From: CAWGCA01 sp963820955
GTDB taxonomy: Bacteria; Pseudomonadota; Gammaproteobacteria; Chromatiales; Chromatiaceae
Length of the DNA stretch: 32,995 nucleotides
NCBI GenBank assembly: GCA_963820955.1
Contig: CAWGCA010000036.1
Coordinates: 1-32,995 of the forward strand
Reading direction: 5' to 3'
Shown here: piece by piece, positions 1-8,212 of the stretch
Layout: each line of letters starts with the position of its first letter
Position numbering within the stretch: position 1 is the stretch's first letter
Program-made: the position numbers and the translations under genes
Notes under the pieces: generated by a model
The model's input: the letters and a program-made list of their open reading frames with translations, nothing else
What the model was told of the DNA's origin: nothing
Databases searched by the model: none

Positions 1-1
1 T

Positions 2-859
2 GTTATTGCTAGGTCGATTCAATACCGCCTATTCAGGCTTACCAGAATAATTCTAATAAACAGGATTCCTGGGTTAGATGACAATAATGCGGGCCGACTC
101 AAGGTCATAACACTAAACATCGCCCACGGACGTGGTGACAGTCTCTTTCAGTTACTGCAGTGATCTGCAACCACCATCGATAACCTGGATGCTATTGCAT
201 CCCTTCTCCAAAACAGTGGTGCAAATGTTGTCGCCCTACAGGAAGTAGACGGCCCATCTTTTTGGAGTGGTGATTTCAGTCACATCGATTATCTCTCGGA
301 CAACGGAGAATTCAGCCAGTCTGTTCACGGCCTGCACGTAGACGGCATGGGGCTTTCCTACGGCACAGCCTTGATTGCCAATCTGGACCTCAGAGATCCA
401 AAATCCGTTACCTTCGATCCCACTCTGTCACATTTTGCCAAAGGTTTTCTGGTGGCGACTATTAGCCGGCCGGGCCAACCCAATATTGACGTCGATATCG
501 TATCCGTTCACCTGGACTTTACCAGCGAGCTAATCCGCAGAAAACAGGCGATGGAACTGATAGAAACCCTGCGAGGCAGAAAAAGTCCTATTATCATCAT
601 GGGCGACTTCAACTCTGAGTGGCAAAAGAACTCTATCGTAAAATTCATCAGTCAGGAGCTTTTGCTAACCGCCTACCATCCGGAAGTTAGCGGTTTCGAG
701 ACCTTCCCTACCTTCGGTGAACGTCTCGGCTGGATACTGGTATCACCAGAGATTTCGTTCCGTTCACACCAAATAGTCGAGGATACTGTATCCGATCACC
801 GCGGAGTGATTGCCGAATTGGAATTGGACAGAGCGACTTCTATGAACGGTGACAAATGA
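2..859 (+). pseudogene. Endonuclease/exonuclease/phosphatase (EEP) family protein, 5'-partial, with in-frame stop
   Basis: The frame is open from the window edge and encodes a DNase I-like metal-dependent phosphoesterase. Visible family blocks are TLNIAHGRGD near 110-139, ALQEVD (metal-binding Glu), SVHLD, MGDFN near 598-612 and SDHRG near 792-806. Homologues of this type are small hydrolases of nucleic acid or phospholipid substrates; the substrate here is unknown. A TGA at 161-163 interrupts the frame inside the first block while the same frame continues as good EEP protein on both sides, so this is one substitution and not a frameshift. In addition the usual RLDWIL-type motif reads RLGWIL (near 725-740), losing the Asp that normally supports the catalytic His. 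Two independent lesions suggest a decaying gene. A base-call error at the TGA remains possible. Translation might restart at ATG 347, giving 170 residues, but that form would lack the first catalytic strands. Confidence 0.8.
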
Positions 860-996
860 ACTAAAAAGAGCGGTGCCAGCCAGTCCCAATGACCATTTAA
901 GTTCGGCCCCTAACAGCCGATACACACCTTAATAAACGAGACGGAAGCCCTGGCCATCTGCTAATGCGGCAGGCGTAACTGTTTGGCATCCCGGGA

Positions 997-2154
997 GTGA
1001 AGAAAAGCGCATTGCTCTCAGACTCAGTTAAATCAGTCACTTATCAAATGAAACAGCAAAGCGGCCAACTCAAATCAGGCAAAGAAATTGAGGCTCGCAG
1101 GGACAATCCCAGGGCAATTTTCGAAACGCAAGCGGTTGTTACTATACCGTCCTTACCGCCCCGATCATATGTAATTCACGACATCTCTCCCAGTGGCATG
1201 TTTCTGAACTTCCAGAATGCCAGGACGACGACATTCGAACTGGAGGAAAACGGCGTCGAATGCGGCACGCAACTCGATATCAGCTTCCTATTCTGGAGGG
1301 ATAATAAAAAACAGAATTGTAGTGTGCGAGCGCGCATTGTCCGCATCTCAAAGGCAGGCATTGGCATTGCTTTTCTCAGGTATGATCCCCCCGAAACCAG
1401 ACGACTTAGAGAAGTCTTGTCGCAGAAAACTCAACTGAAAGATGTGGGAAACGCCGCTCAAATTCCCGTTGTGTTGAACGAGCCCATAGTCAAATCCGAT
1501 CCAATTAAAGACTCTGCAAAACAAACTCCAGGTCGTAAGGTACTGAATGATTTGATTCGGCGATTCGGCAACTCTTTGATCTACAATTACCTGCGCCAAC
1601 TCGCAAGGCAGCTCGAAGAGTCTGTCAGCAATGCCCGGTCGCCTTCAGAGCAAGCGCGTTACTCTGAAGCCATTAATCTGTTTTCAGAGTCGTACCAGAA
1701 ATTAGCGGAGGGATTCGTAAGCGAAATATTGGGACGGCTAGCATCGCTGGAAAATTCGAAGCCTGCTGAGCCCTTTCCGATCATACTGGGACCAGGAGAA
1801 AATCTATCGATGATGGAGGAAGACCGGTTAGCAGGATGGTTGGAGATAGTGGAAGCGATAGCGGAAACCGAACAACGATCTCAGATGGAGATCTACCACA
1901 TCAATCGAGGGCTAACGCATCTGGCTGGTTTTCCCGTAGGTAAAGATTCCAGCCCTCTTGATCCTGGGGTGTTACTATCGTTGCTTGCGGAGTCAGCACG
2001 ATGTCTGCCGCGTGACAGTTTGGCAGAACGAATTTATTCCGACAGCATTGCCCGCTATGTTCCAGATCAGCTGGTTGATCTTTATCAAAAGCTCTCCGCA
2101 TTGTTCGACCGTGCAGGTGAAGGCTTTTCAGCCAACTCCGTTACCCAGACCTGA
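997..2154 (+). CDS. PilZ-domain protein with a short DUF1631-like C-terminal region
   Basis: A 385-residue protein. The N-terminal part (about residues 30-140) is a PilZ domain: it has the RxxxR motif (RDNPR) followed by DISPSG, matching the D/NxSxxG motif, so cyclic di-GMP binding is expected from family knowledge. After a linker, residues about 185-385 resemble the N-terminal half of DUF1631 proteins: a helical block around RRFGNSLIYNYLRQL, then an acidic MMEEDRLAGWL block, an NRGL block and an LVDLYQKL block. The full DUF1631 length is absent, so this is a short relative of the DUF1631 protein at 26400-28730. The start is uncertain: GTG 997 is used because it gives the longest frame, but no well-spaced ribosome site is visible there or before ATG 1045. 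Cytosolic; role inferred as a c-di-GMP effector. No operon partner is visible; the next gene is convergent. Confidence 0.75.
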   Translation: MKKSALLSDSVKSVTYQMKQQSGQLKSGKEIEARRDNPRAIFETQAVVTIPSLPPRSYVIHDISPSGMFLNFQNARTTTFELEENGVECGTQLDISFLFWRDNKKQNCSVRARIVRISKAGIGIAFLRYDPPETRRLREVLSQKTQLKDVGNAAQIPVVLNEPIVKSDPIKDSAKQTPGRKVLNDLIRRFGNSLIYNYLRQLARQLEESVSNARSPSEQARYSEAINLFSESYQKLAEGFVSEILGRLASLENSKPAEPFPIILGPGENLSMMEEDRLAGWLEIVEAIAETEQRSQMEIYHINRGLTHLAGFPVGKDSSPLDPGVLLSLLAESARCLPRDSLAERIYSDSIARYVPDQLVDLYQKLSALFDRAGEGFSANSVTQT

Positions 2155-2307
2155 TATCGGTACCCGCACCAGTAGTTCCTGAAATTATAATGATTTCATG
2201 GAAATAGTCATATTTGGTCTGTCTCCCAAAAAATGACTACAACTCCGCTTACAGGGCCTATCGTATCGATTCTGTACGCACGTGAATGCCCGTTAATCTT
2301 GCGGGGT

Positions 2308-2410
2308 CTTCGAAAAGCGCGATTTCCGATCGCCTCCATTTTCATGCGCTTACGCGCACGAAAATAGTGGTGCATCCCTGCACCACACGAGCACCTCGAA
2401 TTTTTCGAAG
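2308..2410. other. Nested inverted-repeat element between convergent genes
   Basis: This lies in the 305-bp gap between the convergent PilZ gene and the rhombosortase gene; nothing coding is seen there. Outer arms CTTCGAAAA (2308-2316) and TTTTCGAAG (2402-2410) enclose two further hairpins: CATTTTCATGCGC (2337-2349) pairing with the GCGCA and GAAAATA stretch at 2354-2366, and a perfect 8-bp stem GTGGTGCA/TGCACCAC (2367-2374 and 2379-2386) with a 4-nt loop. No long T-run follows the stems, so a classical terminator is not obvious. It could be a repetitive extragenic palindrome, a bidirectional terminator or a structured RNA. Confidence 0.55.
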
Positions 2411-2459
2411 TATCCTTATATTTTTCAGGTTTGTATTGGCAGATCGATAATTCTTCAGG

Positions 2460-3152
2460 CTATAAATAGACGTCGTAATTGCGCTGGTGCCGCAAAAATC
2501 TTTTCCGGGCTAAATCACTGTTCCTCGCTTCTGCTTCACCTATACCCCGATCGATGAGGTCGCTAACATCAATCCTTGGGAGAACAACCGCCAATATCAG
2601 ACCAAACACAAAACCCACAGCATGGACTTCCGGAACACTGGGCCATGCGGTATGGATCAGCAGTGCCTGGCCACTGCTGATCTCCAGGACGATTTTTACA
2701 ATGACACCTAAACCGGTAAGCCATACCAGAGGGTGGTGTAGATCGCGCCAGAGTTGAACTAGACCCAATGCCAACAGACTGTTAGTTATCCCGGACAGTC
2801 CACAATAGTACTGCAGAGTGGAATTCTCCCACCAGAGCCAGGCATCTACGCCAAAGGTGCCGATGACCATGGACAGTGGCAGGCGCCATCGCAGTCTATG
2901 TTCTAACAGGGCCCCGAGAAGCCACAGCGCCCCGATGTCCCATAGTGCATGTTCGAAATCACTATGAACCCAATGGCCTGTGACCAGGCGCCAGAGTTCG
3001 CCTTGGCCGATCGCGGCCCGGTCAAATACCCAGGCCTCTGGTGCGACACCCGCAAGCAGGTAGCCGGCTAGAGCGAGGGTCGTGAGGAGGAGCGTCCACC
3101 ATGGTGGCAACAAGCCACCATGGCCTCCTCCGGGTTGGCGCAACGAGACCAC
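2460..3152 (-). CDS. rrtA: Rhombosortase (rhomboid-family intramembrane serine protease)
   Basis: A 230-residue polytopic membrane protein of the rhomboid superfamily. The sequence shows GELWRLVTGHWVHSDFEH (residues about 51-68), the catalytic serine in GLSG (Ser120) and the catalytic histidine in EVHAVGF (His177). It is shorter than classical rhomboids, as rhombosortases are. The family cleaves C-terminal sorting signals made of a Gly-rich motif, a transmembrane helix and a basic cluster. The GTG start overlaps the upstream stop codon by one base (TAGTG at 3152), which implies translational coupling with the VIT/vWA gene. That neighbour carries just such a C-terminal signal and is almost certainly its substrate. 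Inner membrane. The 16-residue tail after the last helix is basic. Assignment to rhombosortase over a generic rhomboid rests on size, motif spacing and context. Confidence 0.85.
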   Translation of the reverse strand: MVSLRQPGGGHGGLLPPWWTLLLTTLALAGYLLAGVAPEAWVFDRAAIGQGELWRLVTGHWVHSDFEHALWDIGALWLLGALLEHRLRWRLPLSMVIGTFGVDAWLWWENSTLQYYCGLSGITNSLLALGLVQLWRDLHHPLVWLTGLGVIVKIVLEISSGQALLIHTAWPSVPEVHAVGFVFGLILAVVLPRIDVSDLIDRGIGEAEARNSDLARKRFLRHQRNYDVYL

Positions 3153-5245
3153 TAACTGATCTCTACCGCTCGACGCTCACGCAGGGCAAGCCAGATGAGA
3201 GGCAGCAGCAACAGTAGACTCAATGCGTCCAGTGCCCCAGCACCACTGTGGCTGGGGCGATCGGTGCTGTACATCGGCTGGCTGGTGTCCACTCGATGCG
3301 AGGGTGCGGCCCGGCTGGCACGCTGTTGCTGTGCTGCATGCTCGGCAGCAAGGCGCTTTTTGTTGTGGCGCTCGATCCCGCGCTGCGCGAACACCTCGTC
3401 CCGGACCACTACCATAGCGGTGTAGTCGGTCACCAGTCCATACTCGACACCCAGATCGATGACGGCCTGCTTCAAGTCCGGTTTTTCGCCGAAGTCGTTT
3501 ATCTCTGCTGTCGCCGTTTCTATCGCGGCATAGGCCCAGAGGCGTTCGATCTCCGGGTTCTCTATAGCCGTCGCGGGAAAGGCAAATTGGGTCTGGTACA
3601 CCTTGGGCTGACCGGAGATGCGGCCCGTTAACTTTACGTTCGCCACTCCGTCTCCCCAGTAGTGACCGAAGACAACCAGTTGCTGACCCCGGTAAAGGCT
3701 GCCGACCTGTTGAGGTGCAAGGTCAGCCGTCTTGACCCCATTGATCTCGAGTTTGGCCCCATGCAGGGCCTCGTGGGTCACCTTGGAGGTTGCCGCCAGC
3801 AACTGGCCTGCGATGTCATCGCTGTTGGAGATGCTCAGTGCAAAACCATTCGAGGCCCTGGTCATCGCTTCAAGCAGCGGCCGGTTCGCGTTGTTACCCA
3901 TGACGAAGGTAAACAACCGAACGTCTTTCTTGTTGATGAGATCGATAAACTGGCGCTGGCGGGTTTCACCCACATTGGCCACCCCATCAGTGACCAGCAC
4001 CAGGGCACTGGTACGGTCGGCATCCAGCGATTTGAGTCCCTGCTTTATACCTTGATACAGGTTAGTGCCCTGGCTGGGCGAAATCGCCGCTACGGCCTTA
4101 GCATAGTGTGCCACCGCCGCCGGAGTCGCATTGACGAAGCCAGAGGTGAGCTCGCGGCTTCCGCTGTTGAAAAGCACGATGCGGAAACGGTCTTCCGAGC
4201 GCATCTTCTTCAACGCCCGCTGTACGCCATCTGCCAGGGTGGCGTACTTACCCTGCATGGAACCGGAGATATCCAACACGAACACCCAATCCTTGCCTTC
4301 CTTGATCGGCTGCAGATCGTCTCCAGGAGTAACCACCAACATGAAGGTGCCGCGCTCCTTGCCCTGGGGCTTGTGGGCAACCAGGTCTACACTGCCCGGT
4401 AGTCCCGCCTTGTGGCGCCAGTAGACCACCAGATCTTTGTCCAGTGTAAAGACCGCTGTGCTGGCCAGGTCGGCAGGCGCCTGAAGCACCGGTTGCCCCT
4501 CGTCAGGGATATCTAACGCAGCCCCACCCGCGGTACCGGTTACACTGTTTCCCAGATGAATCTGCCACTCACCCCCATCTAGTTGCTGGATCTGGGCCTG
4601 GGGCTGGTTCGGCAATCGCACCGCATCCACAGGGTAGGCGGAGCGGACCCGCAAATTAAAGCTGAACTGCCGGGTCACCTGCTCGTGGGCAGTCCAGAAG
4701 GCGAGCTTTTCCTCGTCTACTCCCCCCTCTTCCAGGGGGTAAACATAACGACCGATACCGGTATCCACCTGAGCCGGCTGGAGATAGACCAGGCGTACCC
4801 GGGTATCCTGTCCCGCACGTACCGGGGAGACCCGTGCGTCAAATGTTTTATACCTGTCCTTCTCGGTAATGCCGGTGTCCCGGCCAGCCGCCTTCTCCTC
4901 CTCGTAGACCTGCTGGGCCTGCTGGCGTTCCAACACCTCGCCGGTCACCGGCTTGCCGTCGATCCAGAGGGTGAACTCGGCCACCGAGCCGTGTTCGGGA
5001 ACAGGAAAGGAATACCGGGCTTCCAGATCCCGGCTGTGGGGATTGTGAAACACCTGCTCGACACGGGTGATGGCATAACCGTCTTCTATCACGACATCGA
5101 CTCGATGGTCCTTTATTTCCAGCGCGGGCAGGCTACCGTCGCTGGGCTGCAGCAGGCCCGCAGCGTGGGTCAGCGAACTCAGCAGCAATGCCGTACTGAG
5201 GATGATCCCCTGCCACAGATTTCCCATGAAATATCGGGTAGTCAT
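3152..5245 (-). CDS. VIT and von Willebrand factor A domain surface protein with C-terminal sorting signal
   Basis: A 697-residue exported protein. ATG 5245 is chosen because AAGGAG sits six bases upstream; an in-frame start 24 bases earlier is less likely. A signal peptide occupies about residues 1-29 (hydrophobic run ending near LTHA). A VIT domain follows (about 35-155), then a vWA domain (about 318-490) with an intact metal-ion-dependent adhesion site: DISGS (325-329), Thr394 and TDG (Asp420). The tail has SGAGALD, a leucine-rich helix and RERR at the end, a tripartite C-terminal signal of the type cleaved by rhombosortase, which is encoded next and overlaps by one base. This resembles the marine proteobacterial vWA proteins usually paired with a class GN sortase, but here the partner is a rhombosortase. 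Likely periplasmic or surface protein, perhaps adhesive; ligand unknown. Probably repressed by the divergent TetR protein through the shared palindromes. Confidence 0.85.
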   Translation of the reverse strand: MTTRYFMGNLWQGIILSTALLLSSLTHAAGLLQPSDGSLPALEIKDHRVDVVIEDGYAITRVEQVFHNPHSRDLEARYSFPVPEHGSVAEFTLWIDGKPVTGEVLERQQAQQVYEEEKAAGRDTGITEKDRYKTFDARVSPVRAGQDTRVRLVYLQPAQVDTGIGRYVYPLEEGGVDEEKLAFWTAHEQVTRQFSFNLRVRSAYPVDAVRLPNQPQAQIQQLDGGEWQIHLGNSVTGTAGGAALDIPDEGQPVLQAPADLASTAVFTLDKDLVVYWRHKAGLPGSVDLVAHKPQGKERGTFMLVVTPGDDLQPIKEGKDWVFVLDISGSMQGKYATLADGVQRALKKMRSEDRFRIVLFNSGSRELTSGFVNATPAAVAHYAKAVAAISPSQGTNLYQGIKQGLKSLDADRTSALVLVTDGVANVGETRQRQFIDLINKKDVRLFTFVMGNNANRPLLEAMTRASNGFALSISNSDDIAGQLLAATSKVTHEALHGAKLEINGVKTADLAPQQVGSLYRGQQLVVFGHYWGDGVANVKLTGRISGQPKVYQTQFAFPATAIENPEIERLWAYAAIETATAEINDFGEKPDLKQAVIDLGVEYGLVTDYTAMVVVRDEVFAQRGIERHNKKRLAAEHAAQQQRASRAAPSHRVDTSQPMYSTDRPSHSGAGALDALSLLLLLPLIWLALRERRAVEIS

Positions 5246-5262
5246 AGCTAACTCCTTATTAA

Positions 5263-5275
5263 TGAACATTGTTCA
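5263..5275. promoter_or_regulatory. Palindromic operator 1 (TGAACATTGTTCA)
   Basis: A perfect TGAAC/GTTCA dyad with a 3-bp centre, placed immediately upstream of the ribosome site of the VIT/vWA gene. One of four similar 13-mers in the divergent intergenic region; the probable ligand is the adjacent TetR-family regulator. Confidence 0.65.
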
Positions 5276-5337
5276 ATTTATGCGCCTGGTTCGATCCGCT
5301 AGAAAATAGCCACGTTGAAACTGACCAGAACCAGAAT

Positions 5338-5350
5338 TAAACATCGTTCA
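5338..5350. promoter_or_regulatory. Palindromic operator 2 (TAAACATCGTTCA)
   Basis: Matches operator 1 with one changed base in the left half-site (TAAAC for TGAAC). It is flanked by AT-rich sequence like the other sites. It lies 75 bp from operator 1. Confidence 0.55.
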
Positions 5351-5398
5351 ATTATTTGCCTTTGAAAACCCGCACGAGCGGGGATAGGACTTGCCATA

Positions 5399-5411
5399 TG
5401 AACGATGTTCA
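5399..5411. promoter_or_regulatory. Palindromic operator 3 (TGAACGATGTTCA)
   Basis: A perfect TGAAC/GTTCA dyad with a different 3-bp centre from operator 1. It lies 61 bp from operator 2 and about 78 bp upstream of the TetR start codon, a position suited to autoregulation. Confidence 0.62.
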
Positions 5412-5431
5412 ATTAATTTATAGCACACGGA

Positions 5432-5444
5432 TAAACAGTGTTCA
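5432..5444. promoter_or_regulatory. Palindromic operator 4 (TAAACAGTGTTCA)
   Basis: Same form as operator 2, 33 bp from operator 3 and 45 bp upstream of the TetR start. It argues against the alternative GTG start at 5438, which would lie inside the operator. Confidence 0.55.
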
Positions 5445-5488
5445 ATAATCACTCGAAACTTATTTCGATCAGACAAGGAAAACAGAGC

Positions 5489-6091
5489 ATGGCGCGGCGC
5501 AGTGACCACAGCCGGGAAGAGATCCGGGAAATGGCGTTGGCAGCCGCAGAGGAGATTGTCTCCGAGCATGGGCATACAGGCCTCAGCGCCCGCAAGGTAG
5601 CCAGCGCCATCGGCTATACCGTGGGCACCCTTTACCTGGTGTTCGACAATCTGGACGACCTCATTTTGCAGGTCAATGGCCGCACGTTGGATCGCCTCCA
5701 CGCCCAAATGGTGAAAGAGCAAGCCCGCTATCGGGACCCAAGGAAACGTCTGCTGCAATTGGGCCACACCTACATCCACTTCGCAGACAAAGACCCCCAC
5801 TGCTGGGAGATGATCTTCGAGCGCCGCTCACCGCAGGCTCAGAAGATGCCTGAATGGTTTCGGGAAAAGGTGGCGCGTATGTTCTCCCTGGTGGAATCGG
5901 GACTGGAGCCGCTTGCCGAACACCAATCATCGCAAGAGATCGCGCAGGCGGCTCGCGCCTTATGGAGCGGAGTACACGGCATCTGTATCCTGGCGATCAC
6001 GGGCAAACTGGACATAGCAGGTGTTGAATCGGTGCAGGATCTCACCCAGTCGCTTATGAGCAACTATCTCAGGGGTTTCACGAGCACCTGA
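5489..6091 (+). CDS. TetR/AcrR-family transcriptional regulator with WHG-type C-terminal domain
   Basis: A 200-residue repressor. ATG 5489 is chosen since AAGGA lies nine bases upstream and the protein then begins MARRSDHSREEI, typical of the family. The N-terminal helix-turn-helix is clear (about residues 10-57): ARKVASAIGYTVGTLYLVFDN. The C-terminal ligand domain includes RALWSGVHGI, which resembles the WHG motif of the TetR_C_33 type. It is divergent from the VIT/vWA and rhombosortase unit, with four TGAAC-N3-GTTCA-type palindromes between. By family logic it represses both itself and the surface-protein unit until a small ligand binds. The ligand is not predictable. No co-directional partner follows; the next 280 bases (6092-6373) hold nothing I can support. 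Confidence 0.88.
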   Translation: MARRSDHSREEIREMALAAAEEIVSEHGHTGLSARKVASAIGYTVGTLYLVFDNLDDLILQVNGRTLDRLHAQMVKEQARYRDPRKRLLQLGHTYIHFADKDPHCWEMIFERRSPQAQKMPEWFREKVARMFSLVESGLEPLAEHQSSQEIAQAARALWSGVHGICILAITGKLDIAGVESVQDLTQSLMSNYLRGFTST

Positions 6092-6373
6092 GTCGTGGCT
6101 CAATTTAATTGCATAATGTTAATCCAGAACTTTGAGTGAGGGCCTATTGACTCTGTGCGGATATCCATCGACGGGTTGGCCACAAGCGACCATTCTCGAA
6201 ACATGAAAAAAACGTTTGGGTATTAATTCCATATATTCATGAACCATTAGCAGCGAAATCCTGATTTTTACACCGTCTGGTTCGTACTGAAACATGTATA
6301 GAGTCGATCGGATCAGTAACCAGTGACAAAAAACAAATATATCAATACGCAACGTTTAATGGCAGTTTCATGG

Positions 6374-6639
6374 CTATAGTTGCTTGTACATAACAAGTGC
6401 ATCTACGAAGCTTAATATCTTATGTTGGCAAGCGTTTTTGAGGGTTCCAATTACTTCAAATCCGTGTTTCTTCCAGAGATAAATTGCGCCTTCGTTCGTT
6501 GCAACGACAAGATTGCATGGCGCGATAGCCTTTTTTACAGCTTGTTGCTGAGAATGGATACACATTTCCGAAGCAATACCTTGACCTCTCGCGTTACCTC
6601 CAACGATGTAACCACAGTTACAAACATGCGAACCAAGGC
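6374..6639 (-). pseudogene. GNAT-family acetyltransferase, 3' remnant
   Basis: On the minus strand the C-terminal half of a GNAT N-acetyltransferase is readable and ends at a stop at 6374. It shows GLGSHVCNCGYIV, the acetyl-CoA loop GNARGQGIA, then NEGAIYLWKKHGFEVIGTL and a DALVMYKQL end. The N-terminal half is missing: near 6630-6645 the similarity stops and gamma-glutamyltransferase sequence on the other strand takes over. The stretch reading AVKKAIAPCNLVV looks scrambled; reading one frame over gives KKGYRAMQ, the expected helix in homologues, so at least two small compensating deletions are likely near 6505-6535. The ORF continues to 6853 only as antisense of the neighbour. A dead gene fused tail to tail by a rearrangement. 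Confidence 0.7.
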
Positions 6640-7887
6640 CGGGTTGGTTCTTTTTAAAAATAAGCCTTACGCGAAAACGCTCAAGGCTATCGCCAACAAA
6701 GGTAGCGACGGTTTCTACGAGGGGAAGATTACCAGGGCCATCGCCGCCGCGGTTCAGGAAGATGTGGCGATCGCTGGCGACATGACCGTAGAGGACCTCG
6801 CCAATTACGATGTTGTTGAGCGCGACCCTGTGTGTATCGATTACCGCGGCCACAACATCTGCGGCATGGGTCCGCCATCTTCAGGCGCGCTTGCGGTCGG
6901 GCAGATACTCGGCATTCTGGAAAACTTCGAGTTGATGAGCGATCCGCTGGATGTAAAGAACGTCCATCTATTTACCCAGGCAGGGCGTTTGGCGTTTGCT
7001 GATCGTGGCCTGTACGTGGGTGATCCCGATTTCGTCACCGTCCCCGTCAAAGGTATGCTCGACAAGGACTATCTTGCTGAGCGTGCTGCGATGATTGGCC
7101 CTAATGATATGGGCCAGGCAGAACCCGGAGAACTGGAAGGATTCGATCCCTATGCCGCCGATAATAGAGCCAAAGACAGCGGCATCAGTCATGTCTCCAT
7201 CGTCGATCGTTACGGCAATGCCCTGTCCATGACCACCACTATCGAAAGTTCGTTCGGCAACGGTGTCATGGTGCACGGTTTCCTGCTCAATAATGAGCTG
7301 ACCGTTTTCTCCTTTGCGGCCACGGATTCGGATGGAACCCCGATTGCCAATCGCGTACAGGCCAACAAACGGCCCCGCAGTTCCATGTCTCCGACCATCG
7401 TGCTGGACAGCGAAGGTGAGGTGGAACTGGTGACCGGTTCACCTGGTGGTTCGCGCATCATTGGCTATACAGCGCAGTCGATCGTCAACGTATTCGATTT
7501 TGGGCTGGATCCCCAGGAAGCGATCAATGTACCGCATTACATGAACCGCAATGGGCGCTCCGATATCGAGGGCCGATTCCTGGGATCACGCTTGAATATG
7601 ACGCCGAAGCCCTGAGGACGGCATTGATCGAACTGAAACACAGCCAACTACCGCAGTATGACCCGACGGATCCGAGGCAGGTTGGGGTTATTGCCCAGAC
7701 CAGCGGCCTCTCACTGATTCTGGTCACGGAAGACGCTTTGGTGGGCGGGGCCGACAAACGCCGTGACGGTACTGTGGGCGGCTCCAACTATCCGGGAAAA
7801 TCGAAACCCGATTGTTCTAAACACAGTAGATCGAAACATAATTGTTGGAAACACGGTAGATCGGAGCATGGTAAATCGGAACACTAA
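6640..7887 (+). pseudogene. Gamma-glutamyltransferase remnant, 5'-truncated and frameshifted
   Basis: The readable protein covers roughly the C-terminal two thirds of a gamma-glutamyltransferase (GGT), which normally self-cleaves and transfers glutamyl groups in the periplasm. Blocks seen are GSDGFYEG, MGPPSSGALAVGQ, SIVDRYGNALSMTTT, GFLLNNEL, RSSMSPTIV and TGSPGGSRII. Four defects are visible. The signal peptide and N-terminal part are missing at the GNAT junction near 6640. The catalytic Thr position (TSH or TTH in active enzymes) is Ile in GISH near 7183-7191. The Asp of the LTDFS motif is Val (LTVFS, near 7300). A one-base loss near 7590 shifts the frame: the first frame stops at 7615, while the conserved C-terminus (EALRTALIELKHS to VGGADKRRDGTVGG) continues from about 7591 in the next frame. 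The end then runs into short repeats. Clearly non-functional. Confidence 0.82.
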
Positions 7888-7888
7888 G
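7800..7888 (+). repeat. Short degenerate tandem repeat, 30-bp period
   Basis: Two copies of a 30-bp unit (7800-7829 and 7830-7859, differing at a few positions) followed by a shorter decayed third copy. Each begins ATCGAAAC and ends ACACAGTAG or ACACGGTAG. In the frame of the GGT tail they encode ten-residue units of the form SK-P/H-D/N-C-x-KH-x-R. They lie just past the normal GGT C-terminus. Confidence 0.6.
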
Positions 7889-8212
7889 CCAACCGTCGTG
7901 GGGCATGAAAATCTTCGAGGATAACGGACGGACGGGAGGGTAAGCCGGGACGCGCACCGGTTTCCCTCCCGCACTCCATTCGCCTCCCGCGTGGATGTCC
8001 ACGGCAGGTATTTTTAGGACTTGCCAAGAAATCGGCCGGGGCCAAACTTCATCTTCTCAAAATGTCACCGGAAATTGTTCTAAAGATCAGTTATTTGCGT
8101 CTCAAATACCACCTTTGACCTATCCGTATTGTCTGGCATCTGGCGCCACATCCTCCGTGTCTGCGAAAATCACGGCTCAGGAGAGCTTTTACCAGACGAA
8201 TTTTCGATCGGC

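Noticed and set aside
161..163. In-frame TGA read as selenocysteine
   Set aside because: The position is not a catalytic or redox site in EEP proteins, no SECIS-like hairpin is evident directly downstream, and a second lesion exists in the same gene.
3195..5251. Several long plus-strand ORFs opposite the VIT/vWA gene
   Set aside because: They are antisense shadows of a well-supported GC-rich gene and show no family motifs.
7800..7888. Short CRISPR-like array
   Set aside because: Units are contiguous with no spacers and only two to three decayed copies.
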